A stretch of DNA of 64,000 nt from Gibbula magus (GCA_936450465.1 OW388303.1:5705193-5769192), one strand, 5' to 3'; counted from the stretch's first letter, positions 30,585-42,152 are shown. Notes: generated by a model not told the origin, from the letters alone. Numbers and translations: made by a program.

Positions 30585-31693
30585 TTACTGCTTTCGAATG
30601 GGTTTACATTTCCTCTTGTTTATTCTGCACAGCTGACGTCCAACTTGACATTTACAATATCGTCCACATTTTGGTTTTGCCGGGTCACGTGACTTGGTGG
30701 CCTGATACCACGCCCCTTTCGCATGGATGACTCCTTTGACGTCTTTACAACCAATCCGAACACAGCAACAGTCGTCCTTAGACCACTGAAACAAAAAAAG
30801 ACATTGATAACAGGTTCCTTAACTAATGAATTCATCCAATATGTTAATACTTGCAAACAAGAGTAACCCTTTCTTATTTACTTATACCCACTTGCATCCA
30901 ACATGTTGTACAATCTGTATCTTAGTTGTCACATATCATTGGGATGTACGTAGATTAGAATGTTTTTAACGCATTTTTGCAGATTATGAACGGAACCAAT
31001 GCATGCCATCCTTGCTTCAAGAGAAAGAGTATTAAATGTTGTGTAACATATCATTTTATGTTGTATATATTACAGCATAATATTTGACAGTCTGAAGGGA
31101 AATTAAGGTTTAAAAGAGTCACATATTCTGATGTTAACTTTCGTCATTATCACAAATGATATTTCAAATAGTGAATAAAGTTTGAATATGTATTGTTATT
31201 GTGAGGTATGTTGAATATATAATTCTGAAGCATGGGACAAACTGGTTTCATTTTTCTATTCAACAGCATTGTATGTAAGAAAACATCTATGATATTGTCA
31301 CTTTGTGTAGCTGCGTTAACGGAATGGTAATATCTGTGATAGGTTTGCAGAACAGAGTACTATACTCGTATTGAATAACAACATATTTATGCAAATGAAA
31401 GCGTCGTAGTTTCATTGGAACGAGTGTAAACGAAATCTTTATCTCACCTGTTGACATAACGTCTCCTGTCTCAAGCCAAGTTTAATCTTGCACGTGTGGA
31501 TCTCTGCTGCTTTCAGTTCGCCCTCCACACAGGTATATACATCACACCTGTGAGGATAGTTCTCTCCGTTCTTGATCTTCCGTACGCCCGGAACAGGTAG
31601 TCTACAACCTTTTTTCTTCATTTTCTTCGGCTTTTGACAAGTGCTTGCTGTAATAAGAACTACAAGTAGAAATACCACTGCGAATCCTTTCAT
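30585..31693 (-). CDS. Gene copy 4: secreted 14-cysteine protein, two exons (31693-31448, 30785-30585)
   Basis: This copy is intact, with 148 codons and a 662-bp phase-0 intron. A second in-frame ATG lies six bases upstream (31699-31697, giving MTMKGF), so the start is ambiguous by two residues; both have A at -3. All 14 mature cysteines are kept. Relative to copy 1 it carries L10, K28, V37, K41, T54, K69, T78, A118, R124 and K139, mostly changes that raise positive charge. The A118 and K139 changes are seen only here. Its promoter has a 63-bp insertion at the predicted start site. Confidence 0.85.
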
Positions 31694-31985
31694 TGTCATT
31701 CTCAGTGGATAGAGTGTTGCTACAGCTCCAGTTAAACGAGTCTTCACGTCAGTTTGCCAATGATAGGAGTTGTGTGGCTGCAGAGTTTTACCTGATGTTT
31801 GAACCAAACGTCGGCTTATACTCCGATCTGATGATGATGATTACGGGGATTTAACGAGCGGTTTTCAGCGGAGCTGTTCTCCCACTCGGACAAGATACTC
31901 CGATCTGAATGCGGGAGCTTTTATATGTATGCACCGTTCCATTATGGCAGCTAATTAACTAATCCTGCTCAGCTTGGGTAGTTAG
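31694..31985 (-). promoter_or_regulatory. Promoter and leader of gene copy 4, with insertion
   Basis: The TATA complement is at 31918-31925. Relative to copies 1-3 the leader lacks 12 bases near 31740 (TGAACGAGATGT type). The AGCTAATTAGCT palindrome is broken (AGCTAATTAACT at 31950-31961). A 63-bp insert separates the TATA box from the normal leader, so transcripts should begin in or next to the insert. Confidence 0.55.
31832..31894 (-). mobile_element. 63-bp retroposon stub with 14-bp target duplication
   Basis: ATACTCCGATCTGA occurs at 31818-31831 and 31895-31908. The insert between them, read on the minus strand, ends in CCCCGTAATCATCATCA, a simple-repeat tail like that of LINE or SINE 3' ends. 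It is a very short target-primed insertion at the same site that received the I-like LINE in copy 2. Confidence 0.65.
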
Positions 31986-32499
31986 TGTTAATCTACCTGT
32001 CAGGTCAACTAACCTTTCATCTTAATTAAGCCTAAATGTTTGTATAAAGAATGCTCTAATTGAGCACATGTTTGTCCTAAAGCGAGGTTTTCATGAACCG
32101 GTTTATTATTTGCACACACGAAATTTACAAAAAAGTGAAATTGGCAAAGAAGCACAAATAATGCTCAATGTCACACTCTCTGAAATCACACTATATAAAA
32201 CATAACGTTCTTGCTTTAAACAATATTTGTTCATGTACTCTAAAGAATACTTGGTGTTAAAAATTTGGGTTGTCCTATATAAAAGTCTCTCACCAAATGC
32301 ATACATTTTCATCAGGATAATTACATCATAATAATAATTATCATAGGATATATCAATGTAAAAAACAAGAAAGGTCATGCTTGATATTTATGTGAAGTTT
32401 GCTAAGAGATATACACAATGAATACATAAATGAAGTGCAAAGCCATAACATTTAGGTATCATTTTTCAGGAAAACCTCATGTGACAACTTGGGGTTAAA

Positions 32500-33057
32500 A
32501 TGAACACACAAAATGTTATCATATATGGAGAATGTGGCAGGTTTCCGCTAATCATACATTCTCAGGTTAAAGTACTCAAATACTGGCTAAGACTTTTAAG
32601 TATGCCTTCTTATCGCTTACCAGATACTATTATGAAATGATGATGTTATAAGACCAAAATGGGCCAAAAAATTGAGAAACGTATTTAAAAAATGTTCTAT
32701 TCACAACAGGTTTAAATCACATGTGGTATGAGCAGAACGTTGACTTTCCTAAAACCTTTAGAAGTTCAATCACGCAAAGACTAAGAGATGTATACCAACA
32801 AAACTGGCTTATCAAACTTTCCCTTTCCACTAAATGGGATTACTATTCAACTCTTAAACCATACATTTTAACCGAGCTTTATCTATGATGTGTTACTCTT
32901 AAAAATTTAGAATTAGTTTCTCACGTTTCCGATGCTCGTCACATGACTTGTGGATTGTGAGGATGCCTTCCATTTCTTTTTCATGTGTCCTGAATATAGT
33001 AACATTCCATACGAATCATATTTCTACATTAAAGGTTTTCCATATGGAATGTACTAA
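32500..33057 (+). pseudogene. LINE ORF2 C-terminal relic (spacer D)
   Basis: It is the short form, with the junction GCTCGTCACATGACTTGTGG at about 32934-32953. This keeps CACATG, which is altered to CAAATG in A-C, and so shows the probable original breakpoint sequence. Confidence 0.6.
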
Positions 33058-33394
33058 ACGGTAATAACTCAATATCGCACGAGAGGAATACGAATTTTCT
33101 AGAGTCAGTTCATCATTTTATTATTTATCAAAACGATTTTATTCTTAACATTATACTTCATGTTTGTCTTACTTGTATTATCTGACCACGAAACAAACAA
33201 ACACATTTAGATTATTCAATACTATATTTAATTGTATGCTTTTGTGTACAACATTCTGTTTAAATGTGAACCTATATATTATGTACTCTGAAGGGGCATT
33301 AATATAAGTCATTTAGGCTTGTTTGCCAATCCTTATCAATTGAATAAAATATGTTTAAACCATATACACAATGCGTGAATGGATTGGCCAACAA

Positions 33395-33532
33395 GCTCTG
33401 AAGAGCTTATTTAAAGGTCGCTCTGTTGAGCAATTACATGGTGGAAATATAAAATGTATCCCCCAAAAGTGTGTTCCACAGGAGATATTGCTTGTGTGAG
33501 ATCAAGCGATATCTCCTAGGATATATCGTTTA
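33395..33532 (+). repeat. 138-bp repeat (spacer D)
   Basis: It has CACAGGAGATATTGCTT where A-C have CACAGGCTGTATTGCG, so the self-complementary pairing with AAGCGATATCTCC is better preserved here. Confidence 0.55.
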
Positions 33533-33756
33533 GACAGTAGATTTTGAACAATGCCCTGTCACCGTCAACTACATGACATCATAATACTTTTACATCATCG
33601 AGTAATGACATCACAATGCTATGATGTCATAATCATGATGACGTTACAATGCTATGACCATACCCTGCTGGAAGTCAAATGGCAAAGATGTGCTAAGGGA
33701 TGAACACTATTTTCACTTAAACATAATAAGAATAATTTTGGTTGATAAATACAATC

Positions 33757-33830
33757 TCACCCTCGTGTCTTCTGATATCAAATATATCAACTCGTGTTGA
33801 TATATTTGATATCAGAAGACACTCGGGTGA
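33757..33830. mobile_element. 74-bp foldback element (spacer D)
   Basis: The arms are perfect; the right outer end is TCGGGTGA, reducing the outer mismatches. Confidence 0.6.
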
Positions 33831-34582
33831 AAGTCTCTATATATTTAGGATCTGGCGCCTATGGGTATAACCATTTTAAAAAAATGAATGTTTTTATCAC
33901 TTCTACTTCAAGTACTGACCCTTTTACAAGTTTAAAGTACCTTGAATGTGCCACAGCATATATCCTAGTCATGATTTCAACAACCTTCAAATGTGAAGGG
34001 AGTATCTTCTGTGGGAAGATAATGTAATATGATTTTAAAAAGTTATAAACCTCGTGCGATTTTGTTTCATTAATATCATATATTTGGAAAACAAAACATA
34101 TTATTGTATGCTCGTCAAAAGGTGGCATAAAATATTTGTTGTACGTATGATGTGCATGTTACTCGAACAGATGTGTATATCATGTGTTTGTGCTGAGCAG
34201 TACTTTTCATACACGTAACCTAAATTCTTAATTATGCTTGAGTAGTTATTTCACTACACCACCCTGACTCAAATTATAAGCAGCATTGAGCACTGTCATA
34301 TGTGAATAATAAAATCTCACAGTAAATTTGTATAATTATCATCTCCTTCGTGTGTATGTATTATAGCTTATACCCCACTTCCGGTCTCGTTGCCATGGTT
34401 TCTTTTGTTACAACAGTAGGTGTATTAGCCGATACCGTAGGTGTATTTCTGATATACCTACACTTGTTTGAGACACCTACTATTTTAATTCAAATTACTT
34501 GCTAAACACATTTTACACAATAATATCTATACACGATTTAAATCGAAGTCAAGATATTCTAAAAAATTGTGCATGTTTCAAT

Positions 34583-34654
34583 CGAAAACTGGAATCGAAC
34601 CAGTGACCTCTATCTTTCCTGCCCAGAGGTCTACCCACCCAGCCATGAGGGCAG
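34583..34654 (-). repeat. tRNA-derived SINE-like head (spacer D)
   Basis: On the minus strand TGGCTGGGTGGG (34645-34634) resembles a pol III A box and GGTTCGATTCC (34600-34590) matches the B-box consensus, 44 nt from A-box start to B-box start, as in a tRNA. The would-be acceptor ends do not pair, so this is a SINE head or tRNA pseudogene and not a functional tRNA gene. No A-rich tail was identified. Confidence 0.55.
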
Positions 34655-34869
34655 ATGAAAAGTGATAACATTTTTCTTGACCAATTGATTAAGGTTTGTA
34701 TACTGCCTGAAATAATATGTGTGGTTTGTTTGTTTATGAATGTCATTGGTAAGTATTTTTGGGATGCAAACTGTCTTACACATATTGAATTTAGTTTGTT
34801 TATTCTCAAAACTCAGGTCATGTGACATTTGCCATTAGCTCTGTTGTGAAGCTAGTATGTTTCAGCGAG

Positions 34870-34896
34870 ATGCACGGTCGATCGTGATCCGTGCAT
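34870..34896. repeat. Short inverted repeat ATGCACGG...CCGTGCAT
   Basis: Perfect 8-nt arms flank an 11-nt centre that itself contains CGATCG. It is conserved in spacers E (near 45470) and F (near 57573). No function is evident. Confidence 0.35.
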
Positions 34897-35385
34897 GATG
34901 CGCATGCTTTTTCTGAAGCACGCTGACAGTTTCATATGTGAGGGTCTTAACCACTGAGTTTATATAAAAAATAAAAAAGTTTATAAAAGTTTCATATTTT
35001 TGTTATTTTCAGAATAAAAATGTTCTTTGCAAAAGAAACTCGACAGGAGTGGGGTATACGTCAGATGTACCCACCCACGATTCTTGAAATCAATAGGTGT
35101 ATCAGCCAATGCCCTCGGAAAAGAGTGGGTACATCTAATACAAATTTCGGCCATAAATCAGTATGTAAATGTATATTTATTTTCAAGGTTGATTTAACTC
35201 TGTCAACTGTAACTATTATATAACATTATTGGTAAGTAAACACTGTGAGAAATTTTACAATTCTTTTAAAATGTTTAACTGCACATTCGCACATAGTTCA
35301 TTTATCTAAATCAATTATCTTGAAAATATATTCAACTGTATATATGAGAAGGCTTTGTTTCACCTATGCTAAATCCTTTCTGTCA

Positions 35386-37167
35386 AGTCAAGTTCTTTAT
35401 TGCGGTTGATATTTAGGCCTACGGCCTATAACAACATAGAATACAATGTTATTATAACATTATAACATTCTGCACATGGTTCATACACGTGGGATCGACA
35501 ATTTCAGTTTGCGGATTAAAAATGGGCAAAATATTGTCGATCCCGCGTGTATGGCACCTCTCCTAATCGAGAAAAGTCGATTGGCTTAGGGGGGTTAACG
35601 CAAGGATAATCCTGACCCTTATGAAAACAGTTGTCGACAGTATCTGGGGTAGACATCAGATAGACACATTTTTGGGTGGCTCATATTTTCTCCTGTACTC
35701 TTACATGTATATATTAATTCCTGTATTAAACATGTGAGGTGAGACTTCAAAAATAATATGTCTGTCTGTCACATTAAAAACTACAAACATAAGAATATAC
35801 AGGGATATAACATTTATTATTTTGTTTATTGTATCATGTATAAAATACATAGAATTTATTTGCATTGTCGGGTTACATGTAACATGTACAAGTATATGAT
35901 AAAAACCATCAAATAGACGTCGCCGAGACATGTAGACATATGTATATATACATGTACATACTATACTATGCATACATATACATTGCCGTGCCATAACGGA
36001 CGGTGATGTTTTTTCCATAGACTTGCATGTTAATTTAGTCTAGGATAAATAATTTTCACAAAATAAGTTCTCATTGTATCAATGTCAAATTTATTTATTT
36101 ATTTATTTATTTTAAATCATTTCAGCTTGAAGTACATAATATATATTTTATTTTCTGACTTCAATTTCACATAGATTTATCCGATTTACCTGCATATGTA
36201 CATGAAATAAAGACGTTTCCCATAGATCGCCGTGTTAAAGTTTTCACAATTACGTATATTTGTTGATCAAATCACTGTAATTCCCTATAATGGAAATGGA
36301 AAATTAAACATAAATTATGAGGTTGTAGCCAAGATGATTCCCCACAACCTTGATAAATGTGAATATAATCGGACAAAAATCCTTTCTATGAAAATTATTT
36401 ATTCTAGACTAAATTAACATGCAAGTCTATGGAAATAACGACACCGTCCGTTAACTTATACATGAACATGGCGCAATTCAGATGAGGGGTAGCCCCAAAT
36501 GAGTTGAAATGGGACGTTTTACTAACTTATCATTAGCTGAAAGAGTATTTTTAATTGTTTTCGTAAAGCTGTTAAAGCTCAGTGCCATCTTCTACTTAAT
36601 TGTCAACAGTATACAGACCTTAGACACGAAATTTTATCTATAGTGTGGAAATATGTCAACATTGTGTGTCTTTATTATTTTACTTCACAATGTCAAGTCC
36701 AGAGGTTGTATGTATTGTTGCCAAAACATGCAGACTTATTTTATAACGACGAAAATATTCTTTTTTTTATATAAAGTTTAATATATTTTATAGTCCATTT
36801 TAATGTATTAATATTTTATCTTGTATTTTATATGTTGTAGTCTCTCATAACCCTCAACGGTTGGCTCTTAAGCTATGTTGGATTTTATATGTGGTCTGTC
36901 TTTCAAAATGTGAATATGTTTTAGGGTAAAATTGATACCATAAATGAATTCACATCAAAATGTGAACTGTGTTCTGTGACTGACTAGCTGATGTCGACTA
37001 CTAAACAACACGCTGGGATTAACGCGCTGGGGCTAATCCATTGTATAAATACACCTTACATCAAAGCATGCCGCTTGTCGACCCGGCGTGTATTCCCGAA
37101 TTCAAATTGACGATCCCACGTGTATCCACCCTGCACATGCGTATACAAAACAAGAATTGTGCTTTAT
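35386..37167. mobile_element. 1.78-kb insertion unique to spacer D
   Basis: Alignment by eye with spacer E (45960-46080) shows this DNA replaces about 80 bp between TCCTTTCTGTCA and ACATAAAGG. It contains GTGGGATCGACAATTT near 35490 and a complementary TATTGTCGATCCCGCG near 35533, and a related GACGATCCCACGTGTAT near 37110. It also contains a separate MITE (35996-36451). No ORF of known family was seen. It may be a non-autonomous DNA transposon whose ends I cannot define. Confidence 0.45.
35996..36451. mobile_element. 456-bp MITE with about 75-bp terminal inverted repeats and TA flanks
   Basis: The left end ACGGACGGTG (35996) and the complement of the right end match perfectly and continue through CCATAGACTTGCATG and TTAATTTAGTCTAG to ATAAATAATTTTCA, giving TIRs of about 75 bp with a few differences. 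TA lies on both sides (35994-35995 and 36452-36453), as expected for Tc1/mariner-type insertions. The interior has no transposase. Confidence 0.7.
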
Positions 37168-37792
37168 ACATAAAGGAAAAGTTATATCTATTGTCAATGT
37201 CGATTTTATTCTGATTACTTTACATATTATCGTTAGGTAAATACTGTGAGAAATGTTGCATTTCATTTTAAAAAATTGGACTGTACATTTCTTGCTCATT
37301 TCATGTTTGTAAAATTGATGATGTATTTATATCAATTATTTTGAGAATTTATTCAACTGTATATAGGAGAAGTCCTTGTTTCACTTATGCTAAATCCTTT
37401 CTGTCATTAACATATGTAGAATCACTATTTGCAGTGTACAGCAACAACATCTCTATTGGAGGTGACGTTATGTCATACTTCTGGGTGTTGCACATGTCTC
37501 ACTCATAACGGCTTTAATATATGCTCGTTGTATTAATTAACTTTTAAGATACATGTATCAGTACAATGAGTAATTGTTTTATCTTCAAACAAATATAATT
37601 TGTTCTTATAGTATTCAAATAAACAAATAGAGTTTACAAAATAAAATTTCTTACAAATAGACAATATGAAAACAGATACATTTATTGAAATGTTGATTAA
37701 GTGTTTAATTTGTTTCTTTTAATTGACCCGTCGTTGAAATATACATGAAATCATTACAACTGTTTGAGAGGCATTCTAGAAGTTGGTGTGAT

Positions 37793-37885
37793 GAAGAAGG
37801 CACCGATTTTATGGATGATCAACTTCTTATTAACAATTATTGTGTTAATAAGAAGTTGATCATCCAAAAATACTGTGCCTTCTTC
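37793..37885. repeat. 93-bp hairpin downstream of copy 5
   Basis: It retains long arms even though copy 5 is a pseudogene. It lies 520 bp from the normal stop codon. Confidence 0.6.
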
Positions 37886-38404
37886 AGGAAACCATTTACA
37901 TACTATATTTTAATTTCGCAAACAGTGAATATAATTCAGTTCACAGATATTTCCCTTACGGGTGAATGAAGACAACAAAACATATTATTTATATGGTTTA
38001 TTAAAACAAGCAAAACATGAACAAAGTGACCCCATATCAAACGTCACATCACAAGAAATATATTGTGTTTATTCGCTCCCAAGAACAGAAATGTTTAAGA
38101 ATTGGTAAACATACATCTACGTCAACAATTGATTACTTAGTAAAATAGTATGTACATGTCACTCATCATCATAGTTCCCGTTTCAATAATTAAGAACACA
38201 AACTGATTATGTTGTATAAAAATTAAGTGGTGTTACAGCAGCCACATGATGGAACATTGTGTATGTCTACCGGATATCAGTTTCATGCAAGATGTTATAA
38301 ATAATGACCAATGCTCATTTAAGAATAAAAGTAAGATAGTCTATAAGAAAATTATTCGCTTTTCATTTAGAAATAAAACATTATATATTGTATCTTCACT
38401 GGTG

Positions 38405-39490
38405 TTACTGCTTTCGAATGGGTTTACATTTCCTCATGTTTATTCTGCACAGCTGACGTCCAACTTGACATTTACAATATGGTCCACATTTTGGTTTGGT
38501 CGGGTCACGTGACTTGGTGGCCTGATACCACGCCCCTCTCGCATGGATGACTCCTTAGACGTCTTTACAACCAATCCGAACACAGCAACAGTCGTCCTTG
38601 GACCACTGAAACAAAACAAACATTGATAACAGGTTCCTTAACCTATGAATTCATCCAATATGTTAATACTTGCAAACAAGAGTTACCCTTTCTTATTTAC
38701 TTATACCCACTTGCATCCAACATGTTGTACAATCTGTATCTTAGTTGTCACATATCATTGGGATGTACGTAGATCAGAATGTATTTAACGCATTTTTGCA
38801 GATTATGAACGGAACCAATGCATGCCCTTCCTTGCTTCAAGAGAAAGAGTATTTATGTTGTATATATTACCGTATAGTAATAGACAGTCTGAGGGGAAAT
38901 TAAGGTTTAAAAGAGTCACATATTCTGATGTTTACTTTCGTCATTATCACAAATGATATTTCAAATAGTGAATAAAGTTTGAATATTTATTGTTATTGTG
39001 AGGTATGTTGAATTTATAATTCTGAAGCATGGGACAAACTGGTTTAATTTTTCTATTCAACAGCATTGTATGTAAGAAAACATCTATGATATTGTCACTT
39101 TGTATAGCTGCGTTAACGGAATGGTAATATCTGTGATAGGTTTGCAGAACAGGGTACTATACTCGTATTGAATAACAACATATTTATGCAAATGAAAGCG
39201 TCGTAGTTTCATTGGAACGAGTGTAAACGAAATCTTTATCTCACCTGTTGACATAACGTCTCCTGTCTCAAGCCAAGTTTAATCTTGCACGTGTGGATCT
39301 CTGCTGCTTTCAGTTCGCCCTCCACACATGTATATACATCACACCTGTGAGGATAGTTCTCTCCGTTCTTGATCTTCCGTACGCCCGGAACAGGTAGTCT
39401 ACAACCTTTTTTCTTCATTTTCTTCGGCTTTTGACAAGTGCTTGCTGTAATAAGAACTACAAGTAGAAATACCACTGCGAATCCTTTCAT
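38405..39490 (-). pseudogene. Gene copy 5: premature stop in exon 2 (exons 39490-39245, 38605-38405)
   Basis: Exon 1 and both splice sites are intact and the 639-bp intron is slightly shorter than in other copies. In exon 2 codon 17 is TAA (38557-38555) where other copies have AAA, cutting the protein after 98 residues and removing C122 to C142. Downstream of that stop the frame is otherwise preserved, so the lesion looks recent and single. The truncated product would keep an odd number (9) of mature cysteines. The alternative upstream ATG (39496) is present as in copies 4, 6 and 7. Confidence 0.8.
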
Positions 39491-39700
39491 TGTCATTCTC
39501 AGTGGATAGAGTGTTGCTACAGCTCCAGTTAAACGAGTTGAACGAGATGTCTTCACGTCAGTTTGCCAATGATGAGAGTTGTGTGGCTGCAGAGTTTTAC
39601 CTGATGTTTGGCTTATACTCCGAGCTGAATGCGGGATCTTTTATATGTATGCACCGTTCCATTATGGCAGCTAATTAGCTAATCCTGCTCAGCTGGGTAG
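39491..39700 (-). promoter_or_regulatory. Promoter and leader of gene copy 5
   Basis: The TATA complement is at 39638-39645 with a G-to-T change just before it (GGGATCTTTTATA). Eleven bases (GAACCAAACGT) present in copies 1-4 are missing near 39609, as in copies 6 and 7. The AGCTAATTAGCT palindrome is at 39669-39680. Confidence 0.55.
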
Positions 39701-39799
39701 TTAGTGTTAATCTACCTGTCAGGTCAACTATCCTTTCATCTTAATTAAGCCTAAGTGTTTGTTTAAAGAATGCTCTAATTAAGCACATCCACAATAGCC

Positions 39800-40543
39800 G
39801 TGAGAGGTGATCTCGGTTGGAGAAGCCCTGACTCCAAAATAAAGATTGAAGTTATCCGTTATTATCATAAGATTGTGACTACAGGACAGGATACTTTGTG
39901 CACTGCTTTACACACATGGTCACTGCGAAGAAAATCATCCTGGGATTACAGAGCCCAAGACTTCATTAAAAAACTTAACTTACATGGACAAGAAATTATT
40001 AACAATTTTTGCTCAAACATAACTAAAACAGAACTGTTGCAGAAAGCCCTTGACATATTAGACCGCAGAGACCGAGAACAATGGTTACATGACTTGTTCA
40101 ATGACCACAACCAAGCTAACGGAAACAAACTCAGAACATATAGACTTTATAAACAAGAGATAAATGCCTGTCACTACACAAGGATAAATATAACTAGACA
40201 TCAAAGAAGCCTGATTGCTTCTTTTCGCAGTGGAAGCCTGCCCCTTAATATTGAGAGAGGACGTTATACCAAGCCTACCACCCCCCTCCAAGATAGACTG
40301 TGTACACTGTGTGACGATCATGCAGTAGAAGATGAAGTTCACTTCCTCATGCAGTGTAGCTCCTACTCTGATGCCCGTAAGAGACTTTTCCACAAATGCA
40401 ATCTACTCAATCCAAGTTTTAGGGACTTCTCACTATGTGATAAGTTCTGCTGGCTGCTGACTAATGACGATATCCAATATGAACTGGCCAAATCTCTTCA
40501 ACATATGTTTCACCAAAGACTCTTTCAAGAAAAATGTATATAA
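39800..40543 (+). pseudogene. LINE ORF2 C-terminal fragment, 247 codons
   Basis: The reading frame aligns with residues of about 923-1150 of the LINE ORF2 at 50027-53494: RGDLGW matches RGDMGW, NGNKLRTYR is identical in both, and RYTKPTTPLQDRLCTLC...EDEVHFLMQCSSYSDAR matches RFTRPTTPLLNRICKHC...EDECHFLIACPFYSDLR. The zinc-binding C-x2-C...H-x4-C motif is complete. The frame is open to a normal stop (40541-40543), so it was inserted recently as a truncated copy. It belongs to a sister subfamily of the 50-kb element, not the same one. Confidence 0.75.
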
Positions 40544-40700
40544 TCTTAATGTAAACTATTTAATATGCTATATATAAATATGTATTTTGTGTGTATGTGG
40601 CGGCGTATGTACTGTATATATGGTGTGTGAGATGTGCATGCATGACGTGTAATAAGTCTGTGGGGCGTGATGTTTGATGTGTGTATGGCGTGTAGCCAGC

Positions 40701-41262
40701 TTTGTGTGTATGGGAGGACATGAGTGTTGTTTGTATGGAGTGACATGCGTGCTGTTTGCATGGAGTGACATGAGTGTCTTTTGTATGGAGTGACATGCGT
40801 GCCATTTGCATGGAGTGACATGAGGGTTGTTTGTATGGAGTGACATGCGTGCTATTTGCATGGAGTGACATGGGGGTAGTTTGTATGGAGTGACATGCGT
40901 ACTGTTTGTATTGAGTGACATGAGTGTTGTTTGTATGGAGTCACATGCTTGATATTTGTATTGAGTGACATGTGTGTTGTTTGTATGGAGTGACATGCTT
41001 GATGTTTGTATTGAGTGACATGAGTGTTGTTTGTATGGAGTGACATGAGTGTTGTTTGTATGGAGTGATATGCGTGCTGTTTGTATTGAGTGACATGAGT
41101 GTCTTTTGTATGGAGTGACATGCGTGTTATTTGTATTGAGTGAAATGAGTGTTGTTTGTATGGAGTGACATGAGTGTTATTTGTATGGAGTGACATGCGT
41201 GCTGTTTGTATTGAGTGACATGAGTGTCTTGTGTATGGAGTGACATGCGTTCTGTCTGTTTG
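40701..41262. repeat. 25-bp minisatellite, about 22 copies
   Basis: The unit is close to TTTGTATGGAGTGACATGCG plus TGTTG, repeated without spacers. Units alternate partly between ACATGC-G and ACATGA-G forms, giving a 50-bp higher-order period. Because 25 is not a multiple of three, each minus-strand frame cycles through the same 25-residue peptide, producing three overlapping ORFs rich in MSLHTN and HVTPYK. Confidence 0.8.
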
Positions 41263-42152
41263 GGGTTACATTGGTGTGGTGTATAGGAATGAGAAAAGAA
41301 AAGTGCTTTATGGATGATCGGGCGTATGGTGTATGTCTGCCATGTGTAGGATGTAGTATGTGGTTTGTGTATGGTATTTTGAAAGGGGAAGTGACTGAGT
41401 TTCGGTGTTTTAATGTTCGTGTTATCCATTTTTATTATTTAATATTTGTATTATTTATGGTGTCTTTTAGTCCTGTAAAGGCCCGGAGTTTGTAATACTC
41501 ATGACACAGTAATTAATTACTTTTATTATTATTATTATTATTATTTGCACACACGAAATTTACACTGTTGTGTGAAGTATAAAGATAAAAAAAAACATAC
41601 GTGTAGAGAGAAATTATTTAGTTATCCATGACAATTCAAAGTATTATAATTCTTTAAATTTCACAAAGCATTGTTTTTTGTAGACGTTCCCTGTGTTATT
41701 TCACATACTGTGAATATATTAAAGGACGAGGTTGATAATACGTCTTGTACCTTAAGCTAAATGACTTAAACATGGATACTCATGCACAAAAGTGAAATTG
41801 GCAAAGAAGCACAAATAATGCTCAATGTCACATTCTCTGAAATCACAATATATAAAACATAACGTTCTTGCTTTTAACAATATTTGTTCATGTACTTTAA
41901 AAGATACTTGGTGTTAAAAATTTGGGTTGTCCTATATAAAAGTCTCTCACCAAATGCATACATTTTCAACAGGATAATTACATCATAATAATAATTATCA
42001 TAGGATATATCAATGTAGAAAACAAGAAAGGTCATGCTTGATATTTATGTGAAGTTTGCTAAGAGATATACACAATGAATACATGAAGTGCAGAGCCATA
42101 ACATTTAGGTATCATTTATCAGGAAAACCACATGTGACAACTTGGGGTTAAT

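Larger units (their letters stand above)
31986..37792. repeat. Array spacer D (hybrid type)
   Basis: The first half (to about 34270) follows the A-C spacer type with the short LINE relic. From CTCAAATTATAAGCAGC at about 34271 it follows the type seen in E and F, with the tRNA-like block and about 1 kb of unassigned AT-rich DNA. A 1.78-kb insertion (35386-37167) is unique to this spacer. About 200 bp near 32110-32120 are missing relative to B and C. No host gene is evident; the 67-residue ORF at 35020-35223 is conserved in E and F, but the DNA around it is equally conserved. Confidence 0.7.
39789..41540 (+). mobile_element. 5'-truncated LINE with minisatellite in its 3' UTR
   Basis: The fragment contains only the C-terminal part of ORF2 (39800-40543), then about 1 kb of 3' UTR with a 25-bp minisatellite, and ends in a TTATTATTATT tail. 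About 45 bp of target DNA between AAGCACAT and TTATTTGCAC, present in spacers F and G, is missing, so integration was accompanied by a small deletion. Confidence 0.7.

Noticed and set aside
34583..34654. Functional tRNA gene
   Set aside because: A and B boxes are present, but the acceptor ends do not pair and no cloverleaf could be drawn.
35020..35223. 67-residue ORF conserved in spacers D, E and F, preceded by an acceptor-like TTTTCAG
   Set aside because: Surrounding non-coding DNA is equally conserved, the third copy's change is not biased to silent sites, and no partner exon was found.
37745..37969. 74-residue ORF conserved in several copies (also 29927 and 58753)
   Set aside because: It is a translation of the hairpin arms and their flanks; it is missing its start or frame in copies 1, 3 and 6, and has no domain.
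40701..41262. CRISPR-like tandem array
   Set aside because: Units are contiguous 25-bp repeats with no unique spacers, in animal DNA inside a LINE 3' UTR; it is a minisatellite.
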